Below are positions 16,521 through 26,086 of a stretch of DNA of 64,000 bases, one piece after another (position 1 is the stretch's first letter; each line of letters opens with the position of its first letter). Position numbers and translations under genes: made by a program. Source of the DNA: Virgibacillus salexigens (GTDB taxonomy: Bacteria; Bacillota; Bacilli; Bacillales; Amphibacillaceae); the NCBI RefSeq assembly GCF_014905415.1, contig NZ_BNEO01000001.1, positions 248,001 through 312,000 of the forward strand. Reading direction: 5' to 3'. Under the pieces are notes generated by a model. It ran no database searches, was not told where the DNA came from, and saw only the letters and a list, made by a program, of their open reading frames with translations.

Positions 16521-16560
16521 GTAGACCGAACAACCTTTTATTTAGAGATACTGTGGCATG

Positions 16561-16743
16561 CTATTTAACCTCAGGAAGTACTCTTACTTCCTGCTTCATG
16601 GAAGATTGGCATAATGGACACCTTGGTTCATCTTCAAAACTATACGATTCCCTCATCCAACCTTGACAATTGTCACTCGTGCATGACCAGACATTTGTTT
16701 CCACTTTTTGAACCGGCTCTTTTGGTCCACGTGAAAATGACAT
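16561..16743 (-). CDS. ydjO: YdjO-like cold-inducible zinc-ribbon protein
   Basis: Sixty-residue protein with two CxxC-like pairs, WSCTSDNCQGW and RCPLCQSSM, forming a zinc-ribbon, and the WMRESYSF segment between them. Length, spacing and N-terminus (MSFSRGPKEP) fit the YdjO family, called cold-inducible in B. subtilis. The role is unknown. It is a single-gene unit with its own terminator. Confidence 0.85.
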   Translation of the reverse strand: MSFSRGPKEPVQKVETNVWSCTSDNCQGWMRESYSFEDEPRCPLCQSSMKQEVRVLPEVK

Positions 16744-16948
16744 GAAAGCATCTCCTTTCCTGTAACACTTCTATTATACGCCTTTCCTCTTAATAAAGAA
16801 AGATCCTTGGATCCATTACAGGTATAAACTACATTGGCATCGTTTTGCTTATCTTATATAGGATAGACAAATTACATGAAGCTTATACTCTCATTTTTCC
16901 ACTTACTAATAATTTATGAAAGTTTAATAATTAGTATGTTAATAAAAT
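16744..16948. other. Intergenic stretch, promoter region of ydjO-like gene
   Basis: A gap with the ydjO-like ribosome site (GGAAAGGAG) at its left edge. Beyond a weakly AT-rich promoter-like stretch I see no gene or strong structure until the terminator at 16949. Confidence 0.4.
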
Positions 16949-16974
16949 AAAAGCTGACAAAAAGTCAGCTTTTT
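16949..16974. terminator. Terminator, pyroglutamate operon end
   Basis: AAAAGCTGAC (16949-16958) pairs with GTCAGCTTTT (16964-16973), loop of five A. T-rich flanks suit both directions. On the minus strand it follows the HAD gene and would close the pxp-pcp-HAD transcript. Confidence 0.85.
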
Positions 16975-17051
16975 CAATAGGACTGAAATATACACTTTTT
17001 TCTTTAGAAATATCGCAAATTCAACCAAATATCATCAGTCAATGTATATTT

Positions 17052-17795
17052 TTATAACACAAACCGTTCAATTACTTTTGCAACACCATCTTGATTGTTC
17101 GTATCCGTTACAAAATCAGCTGCTTGTTTAATTGCATCCTGAGCGTTCCCCATTGCTACACCAATTCCAGCTTCTTGAATCATCTTCATATCATTTAAGC
17201 TATCCCCAACAGCCATCATTTCTTCCATAGTAACACCTAATTTACTACATACGGTATGAAGTGCACGTGCTTTACTTACGCCTTTTGGATTTACTTCCAT
17301 GTTTGTAGGCAGGGAGTTTGTTAATTCTAAGTCCTTCATATACGATAACTCTTTCATCATCTGATTTAATTTATCTTTATCATAGGATTCACAACCAAAC
17401 TTCAACCATTTATGTTCATGAAAATCTTCCGGTTTTGTGTTACGATAAACACCGTCTGTAGATATCATCCAGCTGGATAAACCTAATTCTATCGCTAAAT
17501 CATACATTTTTTCAATTTTATCTGTAGCTAATAAATGTTGTTCTACTAATTCTTTTTCTACTGTCCAAATTTCTCCGCCATTTGCTGTAACCATAAAAGA
17601 AGTTAATTGCAATGACTCTGCATATGGATAACAGGATTGTAAGCCTCTACCGGTACTCAATACAACATGGACTCCTTTGTCCATAGCTTCAGCAATTGCT
17701 TTACGTGTGGCTTTAGACACTTTATGTTCATTTGTTAGTAATGTGCCATCCATATCTAATGCGATTAGTCGAATTACTTTCTCTTGTTCGTCCAT
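17052..17795 (-). CDS. Cof-type HAD phosphatase
   Basis: Sugar-phosphate or FMN/PLP-type phosphatase of the Cof (HAD IIB) subfamily, 247 residues. Motif I is LIALDMDGTLLT near residue 10 with nucleophile Asp, motif II is VLSTGRG, and motifs III/IV are KGVSKARAL and AVGDSLNDMKMIQEAG near residues 170 and 200. The ATG at 17795 follows GGAGG; longer upstream starts lack a site. It is the last gene of the leftward run starting at pxpB, so it may be co-transcribed, but the substrate is unknown. Confidence 0.88.
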   Translation of the reverse strand: MDEQEKVIRLIALDMDGTLLTNEHKVSKATRKAIAEAMDKGVHVVLSTGRGLQSCYPYAESLQLTSFMVTANGGEIWTVEKELVEQHLLATDKIEKMYDLAIELGLSSWMISTDGVYRNTKPEDFHEHKWLKFGCESYDKDKLNQMMKELSYMKDLELTNSLPTNMEVNPKGVSKARALHTVCSKLGVTMEEMMAVGDSLNDMKMIQEAGIGVAMGNAQDAIKQAADFVTDTNNQDGVAKVIERFVL

Positions 17796-17923
17796 TATAT
17801 ATCCTCCAGCCTTTCGTTTCTTCTTCTGAATGCTCTCGTTTTTCAACCTATGTAGAATATTAAATATCTATTTATATCTACGTTATTGTAAACCATTTTT
17901 CTTACAGTAGCAATTATCCTCAC

Positions 17924-18520
17924 TTACAAACAAGCAATAGATTCCCACACAGCTTTAGCTAAATCTTCATTTGACCAGCTGGGTACATTTCTTTCCAATC
18001 CCAATTCATGAGATGCTGGAATATGAATAAATCCTGACGGTCGATGAAGTTTTTGTTCTTTAAAATAATGCAGAGTGTGGTACATAACATTATTGCACAG
18101 ATAAGTTCCAGCAGTATTAGATATTTCAGCTGGTAAATTCGCTTTTTTGATGTTCTGTACCATATGTTGGATTGGTAACGTTGAAAAATAACCATCTGGA
18201 CCATTTTCAACTATCTTCTCCCCTGCCGGTTTGTATCCACGATTATCTATTGGTCCATCATTACAGTTGATCGCGATTCGCTCTGGAGTTACTAATCTCC
18301 TGCCTACTGCTACTCCTAAAGATACTACTGCATCTGGGTCATAGGTTTCAATTAATCTAACCATGTCAGATCCAGATTGTTGAAATTCAACTGGCAATAC
18401 ATGTCCAATAACCGCATAGTCACTGATAACTTGATTATGTAATTGTTCTACAATGTTTGTGGTTGGATTAACCGGGTTATCTAAAAAAGGCGCAAACCCT
18501 GTTAGTAACAATTTTTTCAT
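17924..18520 (-). CDS. pcp: Pyroglutamyl-peptidase I
   Basis: Cytosolic cysteine peptidase that removes N-terminal pyroglutamate from peptides. The 198 residues carry the triad: Glu in VTPERIAIN near residue 80, Cys in AGTYLCNNVMY near 142 and His in GFIHIPAS near 166. It follows pxpC by 21 bases. With PxpA/B/C it makes a complete route: Pcp releases 5-oxoproline and the Pxp complex opens it to glutamate. Confidence 0.95.
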   Translation of the reverse strand: MKKLLLTGFAPFLDNPVNPTTNIVEQLHNQVISDYAVIGHVLPVEFQQSGSDMVRLIETYDPDAVVSLGVAVGRRLVTPERIAINCNDGPIDNRGYKPAGEKIVENGPDGYFSTLPIQHMVQNIKKANLPAEISNTAGTYLCNNVMYHTLHYFKEQKLHRPSGFIHIPASHELGLERNVPSWSNEDLAKAVWESIACL

Positions 18521-18541
18521 GATCGTTACTCCCCCTATTAT

Positions 18542-19486
18542 TTATAAATCTTTACGAAACATACTCCATTGATAGAATTGATTATTCAATTCTATTTGCC
18601 TTTTCTGTGCGTCTTCTAAAGATATTGGATAAAATGAGATTTTTCCTTTTGGTGCCAATTGGGCAACCTTAGGAAGATCTGCGCTACAGATAGTTCCTAT
18701 CCGTGGATAGCCACCAGTTGTTTGACGGTCTGCCATTAGAATAATTGGTTGACCATTTGGTGGGATTTGTATTCCGCCAAATGGGACAGCATCAGACCAC
18801 AGAACAGTATGACTTTTAGTTACAATTTTCTTGGATTGTAACCGGTATCCCATACGATTCGAATTTGTTTCTACCACATGCGTTTGTCTAAAAAATAAAT
18901 TTCTAGCTTCCATAGAGAAATGGTCTGTATGGGGTCCCTCAATAACCCCTACCTTAATGGATTTCTGATACCTTGGCCGGACAGACTCTGATAAACCAAT
19001 TTTTTTAGGAGCATGTCTTGGATAACCATAAATACATGGTACATTATCTAATGTGGTTCCAAATCCACTCTTTATATCTACTGATTGGCTACCAAAGAAA
19101 GAGGGACTATCAAGTTCACCGGCAATCGCTATATACGAGCGTACGCCATTCCGGTGGCCCTCAAATGTCAACACATCTCCTGCCTGAATTTGAATGGATG
19201 TATACATAGGTGCTTCTCTTCCATTTATTTTAGCTTCTAAATCTGCTCCAGTGATTGCTATTGTAATCGTGTCACAGGCTTCCAGTTTTGGGCCAACCAG
19301 TGTAACTTCCAAGCATGCAGTATTTCTTGAATTACCTACCACTATATTTGCGGCTTGTAATGCAAAATAATCCATCGCCCCCGATACAGGAACACCAAAC
19401 TGCTGATATCCATAGCGACCAAGGTCCTGAAAGGTTGTATATATCCCAGGTTTATGTACTTTAAACAAAGCTATTCGTTCATACAT
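18542..19486 (-). CDS. pxpC: 5-oxoprolinase subunit C
   Basis: Subunit of ATP-dependent 5-oxoprolinase, formerly called biotin-dependent carboxyltransferase-like or KipA. The 314 residues begin with VHKPGIYTTFQDLGRYGYQ, include GVPVSGAMDYFALQAAN, and later carry ADRQTTGGYPRIGTI near residue 263, all AHS2 family signatures. The ATG has GGGGG upstream, and 12 bases separate it from pxpA. It works with PxpA and PxpB encoded in the same operon. Confidence 0.93.
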   Translation of the reverse strand: MYERIALFKVHKPGIYTTFQDLGRYGYQQFGVPVSGAMDYFALQAANIVVGNSRNTACLEVTLVGPKLEACDTITIAITGADLEAKINGREAPMYTSIQIQAGDVLTFEGHRNGVRSYIAIAGELDSPSFFGSQSVDIKSGFGTTLDNVPCIYGYPRHAPKKIGLSESVRPRYQKSIKVGVIEGPHTDHFSMEARNLFFRQTHVVETNSNRMGYRLQSKKIVTKSHTVLWSDAVPFGGIQIPPNGQPIILMADRQTTGGYPRIGTICSADLPKVAQLAPKGKISFYPISLEDAQKRQIELNNQFYQWSMFRKDL

Positions 19487-19498
19487 GATACATTCCCC

Positions 19499-20263
19499 CT
19501 ACTTCTCACCTAAACGCTTTATGGTAATTCCATTGTTAGATAAAGTAGTTTGCAATGCTTCAGCGAAAGCTACAGCATGTTTGCCATCCCCGTGTATACA
19601 AATCGTGTCTGCTTTTAAATCTATAATGGTACCGTCGATCGCTTTGACCTTCTGATCAACGACGATTCGTTTCATTTGTTCCGCTGCGTCTTTTACATCA
19701 TAGATGAATGCTCCCTTTACATTCCTTGGTGTTAAAAACCCTTCAGCGGTAAACGTACGATCTGCAAAAACTTCTGAGGCTACGTTTATACCAGCTGCTA
19801 TTCCAGCAGATAATAAAGCACTATTCGCTAATCCGATCAGTATCAGATTGGAATCCAAATCATATACTGCTCTTGCTATTGCGTCTGCAACCTTCTCGTC
19901 ACGTGCTGCAAGATTATACAACGCTCCATGTGGCTTAACATGTTTTAATGTCACATCGTGTACCGAACAAAAGGCCTGTAATCCTCCGATTTGATAGATT
20001 ATTAGCTGATAGATTTCTTCTTCTGTGAATTCCATCATACGTCTGCCAAATCCAGCGATATCAGGGAAACCTGGATGTGCCCCAATTCCAACCCTGTTCT
20101 TTTTTGCTAAACGTACGGTTCTCTCCATTACATGTGGATCTCCTGCATGCATCCCACAAGCTATATTCGCTGAACTAATATAGTTCATAATTGTTTCATC
20201 TTCACCTACCATGAATGCTCCGTAACTTTCCCCCATGTCACAATTAATGTCAATTGTTGTCAT
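19499..20263 (-). CDS. pxpA: 5-oxoprolinase subunit A (LamB/YcsF family)
   Basis: LamB/YcsF subunit of 5-oxoprolinase, 254 residues. It starts with the standard IDINCDMGESYGAF, has ANIACGMHAGDPHVM near residue 42 and HVKPHGALYN near 118, which include likely catalytic and metal residues. The ATG at 20263 follows GGAGGGAG, overlaps the end of pxpB by 14 bases, and so replaces a longer reading frame lacking a ribosome site. Confidence 0.95.
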   Translation of the reverse strand: MTTIDINCDMGESYGAFMVGEDETIMNYISSANIACGMHAGDPHVMERTVRLAKKNRVGIGAHPGFPDIAGFGRRMMEFTEEEIYQLIIYQIGGLQAFCSVHDVTLKHVKPHGALYNLAARDEKVADAIARAVYDLDSNLILIGLANSALLSAGIAAGINVASEVFADRTFTAEGFLTPRNVKGAFIYDVKDAAEQMKRIVVDQKVKAIDGTIIDLKADTICIHGDGKHAVAFAEALQTTLSNNGITIKRLGEK

Positions 20264-20990
20264 CAGAAGCTCCCTCCTTAATGGATACGTTAAAATCTCC
20301 TGCTTCAACCAAATTGAATATATAGCTATAATCATTTTCGCTTATGGCATAAAATTGAATACGATCTCCATTTTTAAATAAGAATGGCGCCTGTTTATCA
20401 TACGGATTAAATAATTGCAGTGGACTTCTTCCAATTATATTCCAGCCTCCTGGTGATGAAACTGGATAAACCCCTGTTTGTTCCTGTGCAATGCCAACAG
20501 AACCCTTAACGATTGATGGGCGTGGTTCTTTTCGTCGAGGTGTGGCTATTTGTTTATCTAGACCGCCTAGATACGGGAAACCTGGTAGAAAGCCAATCAT
20601 ATAGATTAGATACGCAGGTTTTTGATGGATAGCTACCACATCATCGGGAGTTAATCGGTTATATGCAGCAACATATTCTAAATCAGGGCCATATTTCTCT
20701 CCATAACAAACAGGAACATGCACCGTTCGAACCGAAGACGTTGTACGGATCGATAGATTTGTCAACATTTCTTCCAGTTTTTTGGTTATTCTTTGAAAAG
20801 ATATATCAATTGGTTGGTAATAGATCGTGACAGAATTATAAGCAGGAACCCATTCAATAACACCAGAAATAGATGCTTGTTCCAACTTATTACAAATACT
20901 TCGGATTTGGGCATTCATATATTCTGTTACTTCCCCAGCTGCCTGAATTTTAACAGCCGAATCACCAACCGCTTGTAAACGATATTCCAT
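20250..20990 (-). CDS. pxpB: 5-oxoprolinase subunit B (KipI family)
   Basis: First gene of the operon, 246 residues, AHS1/KipI family. It shows GDSAVKIQ near the start, VPVCYGEKYGPDLEYVA near residue 110, YMIGFLPGFPYLGGL and GSVGIAQEQTGVYP with SPGGWNIIGRSP. In B. subtilis KipI was first known as an inhibitor of kinase KinA; with pxpA and pxpC adjacent, the oxoprolinase role is the safer call. The second ATG (20990) is better spaced from GGGGG than the first (20996). Confidence 0.93.
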   Translation of the reverse strand: MEYRLQAVGDSAVKIQAAGEVTEYMNAQIRSICNKLEQASISGVIEWVPAYNSVTIYYQPIDISFQRITKKLEEMLTNLSIRTTSSVRTVHVPVCYGEKYGPDLEYVAAYNRLTPDDVVAIHQKPAYLIYMIGFLPGFPYLGGLDKQIATPRRKEPRPSIVKGSVGIAQEQTGVYPVSSPGGWNIIGRSPLQLFNPYDKQAPFLFKNGDRIQFYAISENDYSYIFNLVEAGDFNVSIKEGASDDNN

Positions 20991-21159
20991 ATTCATTCCC
21001 CCAACATCCTATTAGTAAAATGATATCATATTTTAGCTAAAAATGACTGAACCTTTGGTATTTTAGGGAATCACTTATTGAAAACGCAACCAAAAATTCT
21101 TGATCAACATTAAATCTACGAATATAATAAATACTATGAATATTAAAGGAGGTAGGAAC

Positions 21160-22809
21160 ATGATTTCGACAACATGGAAATGGATGTGGGAAAAACATGA
21201 TGAAGTAAAAGATATGTTTTCCTTTTTTGTTAAGCCCAAATCCTCCAAAATTTCTACCGGGAGATCGATTGATCCCTCAGGTTCATCTAACGGAAATGGT
21301 GATCACAACGGGGGACATCGTAATTATAAACCTGCACAATTAATCGGATTAATTCTTGGTCCATTGCTGTGTATTTTAACTTTACTTGTTTTTTCTCCCG
21401 AAGGTCTCTCAAAAGAAGGATTAGCGGTGTTAGCAAGTACTATTTGGATCGCTGTATGGTGGATGACTGAAGCGATACCGATTCCTGCTACCTCAATACT
21501 TCCAATCATCCTATTCCCATTAACTGGTGGATTAGACATTGATACAACTACATCTTCTTATGGTAGCGACACGATCTTTTTATTTATGGGCGGGTTTATG
21601 ATCGCACTTACAATGGAGAAATGGAATCTACATAAACGAATTGCGCTTAACATTATTTCTGTCATTGGAACTAATACGAATCGAATTATTCTTGGGTTTA
21701 TGGTTGCTACCGGATTTCTATCGATGTGGATTTCTAATACAGCAACAGCTATGATGATGGTCCCGATTGGTTTAGCAATTATTTATCAAATCTCAGATGC
21801 ATTAAAGGATGATCCTTCCATCGATACTTCCAAGGAAAATTTCGCATTTGGTAAGGCCCTGATGCTTAGCATAGCTTATTCAGCATCAATTGGGGGAATT
21901 GCAACGTTAATTGGAACGCCACCAAATGCGGCACTTGCTGGCGTTATAAACGAAATGTACGGTATTCAACTATCATTTGCAACCTGGATGTTATTTGGTG
22001 TGCCAATTGCATGGATATTTATCTTTATTGCATGGATCTACCTGGTTAAAATTGCTTACCCTCCGAAGCTAAAACAGCTGCCTGGAGGAAAGGCAGTTAT
22101 AACGGATGAAAAACGGAAGCTGGGAAAACCATCTGTTGAAGAAAAAGCTGTATTTGCCGTATTCATCTTAACTGCACTAGCTTGGATTAGCCGTTCATTT
22201 ATTTTAGTTGAATGGAATGAGAATATCAATGACGCAATCATTGCGATGACAGCAGCACTTATTTTATTTATCATTCCATCTAAGAGTAGACAAGGAGATT
22301 TTTTATTAGATTGGAAAACAGCTGTAAAATTACCATGGGGCATTTTATTGTTGTTTGGTGGTGGACTTGCAGTAGCAGCTGGATTTACTGAATCGGGTCT
22401 TTCCGAATGGATTGGAAATCAATTAACTGCATTACAAGGGATTCATATTTTCATTGTTTTACTTGTCGTAACAGCATTAGTTATTTTCCTAACTGAAATC
22501 ACCTCCAACACTGCAACAGCTAATATGATGTATCCGATTATGGCTGCACTTGCAGTCGCGCTTGGGGTTCATCCATTTGTAGTGATGATAGCAGCAGGTG
22601 TTGCGTCTTCTTGCGCATTTATGCTCCCAGTTGCTACACCACCGAATGCTGTTGTGTTTGGATCGAATTATTTGCGAATCCCAGATATGGCAAAGGCAGG
22701 AATAGCCCTTAATTTATGCGGAATCATTCTTGTAACCATTGCTGTGTATTTCTTGCTTCCCGTTGTTTGGGGCATCGATATTAATCACCTCCCTGACTTT
22801 GTAAAATAA
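21160..22809 (+). CDS. SLC13/DASS sodium:dicarboxylate symporter
   Basis: Membrane importer for C4-dicarboxylates or related acids, 549 residues, about 11-12 helices. Both family signatures are visible: SNTATAMMMVPIG near residue 205 and TSNTATANMMYPI near 467, plus WWMTEAIPIPATS near 105. A 70-residue polar N-terminal extension rich in Gly/Ser/Asn/His precedes the first helix. It resembles SdcS. The ATG follows AAAGGAGG. It is divergent from the 5-oxoprolinase operon, so uptake of a related acid is possible but unproven. Confidence 0.88.
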   Translation: MISTTWKWMWEKHDEVKDMFSFFVKPKSSKISTGRSIDPSGSSNGNGDHNGGHRNYKPAQLIGLILGPLLCILTLLVFSPEGLSKEGLAVLASTIWIAVWWMTEAIPIPATSILPIILFPLTGGLDIDTTTSSYGSDTIFLFMGGFMIALTMEKWNLHKRIALNIISVIGTNTNRIILGFMVATGFLSMWISNTATAMMMVPIGLAIIYQISDALKDDPSIDTSKENFAFGKALMLSIAYSASIGGIATLIGTPPNAALAGVINEMYGIQLSFATWMLFGVPIAWIFIFIAWIYLVKIAYPPKLKQLPGGKAVITDEKRKLGKPSVEEKAVFAVFILTALAWISRSFILVEWNENINDAIIAMTAALILFIIPSKSRQGDFLLDWKTAVKLPWGILLLFGGGLAVAAGFTESGLSEWIGNQLTALQGIHIFIVLLVVTALVIFLTEITSNTATANMMYPIMAALAVALGVHPFVVMIAAGVASSCAFMLPVATPPNAVVFGSNYLRIPDMAKAGIALNLCGIILVTIAVYFLLPVVWGIDINHLPDFVK

Positions 22810-22970
22810 CCCCCTTCTTATGAAAATGAGGGAGGATGAGTAAATTAAAACGATAATACAAAGATTCTTGATAGTGCGGCTACAGCTTTTTTGGCTAATA
22901 TGCAGCATTTACTAGCCGAAAGAATCTTCAAACGCGTATAGTTTTGAATGGAGTCGCCAAAAAGATTAAA

Positions 22971-23020
22971 AAATCGAACGTTTATCCGAATTCATTTTAA
23001 CTCGGATAAACGTTCGATTT
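22971..23020. terminator. Terminator between SLC13 gene and microprotein gene
   Basis: A perfect 19-base-pair stem (22971-22989 with 23002-23020), with A-rich and T-rich flanks. It closes the microprotein/MFS transcript on the minus strand and could also stop plus-strand read-through from the SLC13 gene. Confidence 0.88.
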
Positions 23021-23028
23021 TACTTATT

Positions 23029-23193
23029 TTATGATTGCTTTCGAAAGCTTTTAGGGAAATTAAAGAGAATAAGGACAATTCCGATACCTAAGCTAATATA
23101 AGGAAGCATTAGCTTCGAATCTTCATAGATGTAATAGGCTCCTATCGCCGTAAGTATCCATCCGAGCGCTTCAATAAGGAGATGTTTAACCAA
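23029..23193 (-). CDS. Two-helix membrane microprotein, 54 aa
   Basis: Short gene starting at TTG, nine bases after GGGGG and four bases after the MFS stop codon. The product has two hydrophobic helices (ALGWILTAIGAYYIY and LPYISLGIGIVLILF) joined by a short acidic loop, with a basic tail FPKSFRKQS. Tight coupling to the MFS gene suggests a shared transcript. I do not recognise the family; a helper of the transporter is possible. Confidence 0.65.
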   Translation of the reverse strand: MVKHLLIEALGWILTAIGAYYIYEDSKLMLPYISLGIGIVLILFNFPKSFRKQS

Positions 23194-23197
23194 ATGT

Positions 23198-24388
23198 TTA
23201 TGCCCCCTTTCTAGCTGACTTTTTTTGAATCATACGTTGTAATAATTGAACAACAAAAAGGTAGAAAATTGGTAAGACAGCTATAAATAAAATTAATCCT
23301 TGCCAGCCATAGTTCCCCCAGATTGGGGAAAGAGCAGAACTACCAAGTGAAACACCTATATAATAAGATACGAGATAAAGACTTGAAGCACTTCCTTTAT
23401 GATGTGTCGCTTGTTCACTTACTGCGGTAGCTGTTAACGAGTGCGCAGTGAAAAATCCTAAGCAAGTGACACATAATCCAACGATAATCCAAAACAAGGA
23501 AGCACTTAACGTCATTGCTATCCCTATCGATAAAACAGTAATCCCGGATATACGAACTTTCTTCAATCCGAAAATACCAGCTAACCAACCTGCAAACGGA
23601 GAACCAATGACGCCTAACCCATATGCAAAGAATAAATATGAAATAGCTTGTAAAGAAAGGGAGAACGATTCACCTTGCATATAAAATGGCAAGAACGTCC
23701 ACACCCCTGTGAACGATAACTGCAAAATGATACCTAGCCCAAAAACAAGAAGTAAACTTGGATCTTTTAAATGAAATAGAAATCCTTCTAAATCTTTACG
23801 AAAACTCAAACTACTAGACTGAAAGAAACGTGAGCTTGGGAGCATGAAATGGACAAGCATAAGGATAAGCATTCCGAACACCGCTAATCCAATAAACGCA
23901 ATTTCCCAGGAGAACGTATCTGCTACATAACCAGTTGCCACTCTCCCAACCATTCCACCTAAAGCATTGCTAGATATATAGAGAGCGGTGGCTACACCTG
24001 CACTCCTTCGATCAATTTCTTCACTGAGATAGGCTAAAGCAGCTGCCGGCAATCCAGCAAGTGCAAATCCTTGGATAAATCTAAGCATTACGAAGATAAA
24101 AAAAGAATCCGTTAATGGCATAAAAAAGAATGGAAGTATGGAACCAATCAACGATAGTTTAATAAATATGGTTCTCCCTATTCGATCCGATAAGAAACCT
24201 AAAATAACTAATCCAATAATTAAACCTACAATCGTCATCGACAATGTTAAACTGGAGGCGGAGACTCCTATATCAAATGCCGTAACAAATACAGGCAGTA
24301 GTGGCTGTACGGCATACATACTCGCAAATATAAAAAAAGAAGCTAAAGCCAAACTAAGGGTGATTTTCCAAAAATAGAAATCCTTCAT
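23198..24388 (-). CDS. MFS transporter (YnfM/YgaY-like)
   Basis: Twelve-helix major facilitator, 396 residues. The loop 2-3 signature is LGFLSDRIGRTIFIKLSL near residue 75, and helix 5 carries PAAALAYLSEEIDRRSAG. The profile resembles arabinose-efflux/YnfM-type permeases with YAVQPLLPVF in helix 1. The ATG at 24388 follows GGAGAGAG; longer starts have no ribosome site. The substrate is unknown. Confidence 0.82.
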   Translation of the reverse strand: MKDFYFWKITLSLALASFFIFASMYAVQPLLPVFVTAFDIGVSASSLTLSMTIVGLIIGLVILGFLSDRIGRTIFIKLSLIGSILPFFFMPLTDSFFIFVMLRFIQGFALAGLPAAALAYLSEEIDRRSAGVATALYISSNALGGMVGRVATGYVADTFSWEIAFIGLAVFGMLILMLVHFMLPSSRFFQSSSLSFRKDLEGFLFHLKDPSLLLVFGLGIILQLSFTGVWTFLPFYMQGESFSLSLQAISYLFFAYGLGVIGSPFAGWLAGIFGLKKVRISGITVLSIGIAMTLSASLFWIIVGLCVTCLGFFTAHSLTATAVSEQATHHKGSASSLYLVSYYIGVSLGSSALSPIWGNYGWQGLILFIAVLPIFYLFVVQLLQRMIQKKSARKGA

Positions 24389-24446
24389 GCTATAAGCTCT
24401 CTCCTGCATAGTGTCACATCCAATACTTAAAATTGTACGCTCTGAT

Positions 24447-25655
24447 TTATTCATCAAACACAAATTTATCTCTGCCAGCCCCCATACCAAATAAGATAAC
24501 AATAATGGCAATAGTAACTAAAGTTATCAATGGGATACCCCATGTATGTGTTTGATCATAGAGAAAGCCTATAGAAAATGGTCCGAACGCAGCTAAGATA
24601 TAACCAAATGATTGCGCCATTCCTGATAATTGTGCTGCTTCTATACCATTACGGGCTCGTAAACTAAGAATCGTTAACGCTAATGGAAATGTCCCACCGA
24701 GAGCCACCCCAATTAATACAACACTGAGTATCAGCATAAATGATGATTCTCCAAATAACAATGCTGTATAACCAGTAACAGAAAACAGTCCCATTATTAA
24801 TACAAGCCCTTGCTGTGACCTAAATTTACCAGCCAACATCGGGACGATAAAACTAGCTGGCACTCCTATAAATTGCATAATAGACAACATCCAGCCAGCA
24901 GTGTTCACAGTAAATCCAGACGCATGGAGAATTTCGGGCAACCACGAAATCGTAACATAAAATAGAAAAGATTGAAAACCCATAAATCCAGCTACTTGCC
25001 AAGCTAATGGCGATTTCCAGATTCGATTGGATACAGGCTGAACATAATGGTATAAGGATCGTTCATTTGCACGCTTTTTCACTAGATAACCCCAAACAAT
25101 GATACCAATGAGTGCTGGTACTGCCCATACAAAGAGAGCAATTTGCCAGCCCAGGTTAAGTCCGCTTGCTATCGGTACACTTAAGCCAGAGGCTGTTGCT
25201 GCAAATCCCCCCATAATTGTAGAATAAACACTAGTCATAATTCCTACCTTCGCTGGGAATTTTTCCTTTATGACACTAGGAAGGAGTACATTACAAATAG
25301 CTATACCAAACCCTATTAATAAAGTCCCTGCAAACAGAAAAAATATAACCGATAAGCTACGTAAACTAACTCCAATAAATAAAACAATTAAGCCAATTAA
25401 CATTACACGTTCATTCGTATATCGATTACTAATCTTTGGCACGAGTGGGGACATGATTGCAAAAGCAATTAGTGGCAAACTAGTTAGTAACCCCACACTC
25501 CCGTTCGATAAGTTTAACTGATCTCGGATCGTTCCAATGATAGGTCCTACAGAGGTAATGGAAGGTCTTAAATTAAAGGCGATGACGACGATTCCAGTTA
25601 CCAAAAGAATTTGATAAAAAGCTGGTTTTTGCTGATTTAATTGCTGCGTCTCCAA
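24447..25655 (-). CDS. MFS transporter, CynX/NimT family
   Basis: Major facilitator of the CynX/NimT type, about 402 residues. Typical helix 1 text is IAFNLRPSITSVGPIIGTIR, followed by VGLLTSLPLIAFAIMSPLV, and the family motif PLALTILSLRARNG lies near residue 315. In other bacteria such proteins carry cyanate, nitroimidazole or unknown substrates. The likely TTG start (25655) follows AAGGGAG; an ATG at 25679 has a site too close to be ideal, so the start is uncertain. Confidence 0.82.
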   Translation of the reverse strand: METQQLNQQKPAFYQILLVTGIVVIAFNLRPSITSVGPIIGTIRDQLNLSNGSVGLLTSLPLIAFAIMSPLVPKISNRYTNERVMLIGLIVLFIGVSLRSLSVIFFLFAGTLLIGFGIAICNVLLPSVIKEKFPAKVGIMTSVYSTIMGGFAATASGLSVPIASGLNLGWQIALFVWAVPALIGIIVWGYLVKKRANERSLYHYVQPVSNRIWKSPLAWQVAGFMGFQSFLFYVTISWLPEILHASGFTVNTAGWMLSIMQFIGVPASFIVPMLAGKFRSQQGLVLIMGLFSVTGYTALLFGESSFMLILSVVLIGVALGGTFPLALTILSLRARNGIEAAQLSGMAQSFGYILAAFGPFSIGFLYDQTHTWGIPLITLVTIAIIVILFGMGAGRDKFVFDE

Positions 25656-25810
25656 TTGCTGTATCTCCCTTCTCAACATAATCCTTTTCTTAATATAGCA
25701 TATCTTTGCTTTTAACTTTAAGGAAGAGCACTTATCCTTTCCTTTAGTCATTACTAATAAACAGCAAGACCCTTGTTCCATACAACAAATATAAGCACCC
25801 GCAACATAAA

Positions 25811-25842
25811 AAAGGTGTCGATATGTTTAATCGACAGCCTTT
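25811..25842 (-). terminator. Terminator of the 74-aa gene
   Basis: AAAGG plus GTCGAT (25811-25822) pair with ATCGAC plus CCTTT (25830-25842). On the minus strand six or more T follow. It lies 20 bases after the stop codon. Confidence 0.82.
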
Positions 25843-25861
25843 AGAATTGTTTCTATGGTTA

Positions 25862-26086
25862 TTATTCCATATTTTTAAGGTATGTATCCAGCCAATTCAT
25901 TTGCGCGCCAATCCAGTATTCGCGACCTTTATAGAATGAATAACAATTGCACTGATACCTTTCGTGATATACAACGGATGCTAAATAACAAATTTGTTTT
26001 TGATGATAAGGAATCTGACAAGCACTTGTTTTGTGAGGATATACGTGTATACCGCGTTCTTTCTTATCTTCCGATTCTGCTTGCAT
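25862..26086 (-). CDS. Small Cys/His/Tyr-rich protein, 74 aa
   Basis: The product begins MQAESEDKKERGIHVYPH and contains HKTSACQIPYHQKQICYL and ERYQCNCYSFYKGREYW, so four cysteines and several histidines fall within 35 residues. A metal site or disulphide pair is possible. The ATG has an excellent AAAGGAGGT six bases upstream, and a terminator follows, so the gene is very likely real. There is no signal peptide or membrane helix. I do not recognise the family. Confidence 0.6.
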   Translation of the reverse strand: MQAESEDKKERGIHVYPHKTSACQIPYHQKQICYLASVVYHERYQCNCYSFYKGREYWIGAQMNWLDTYLKNME

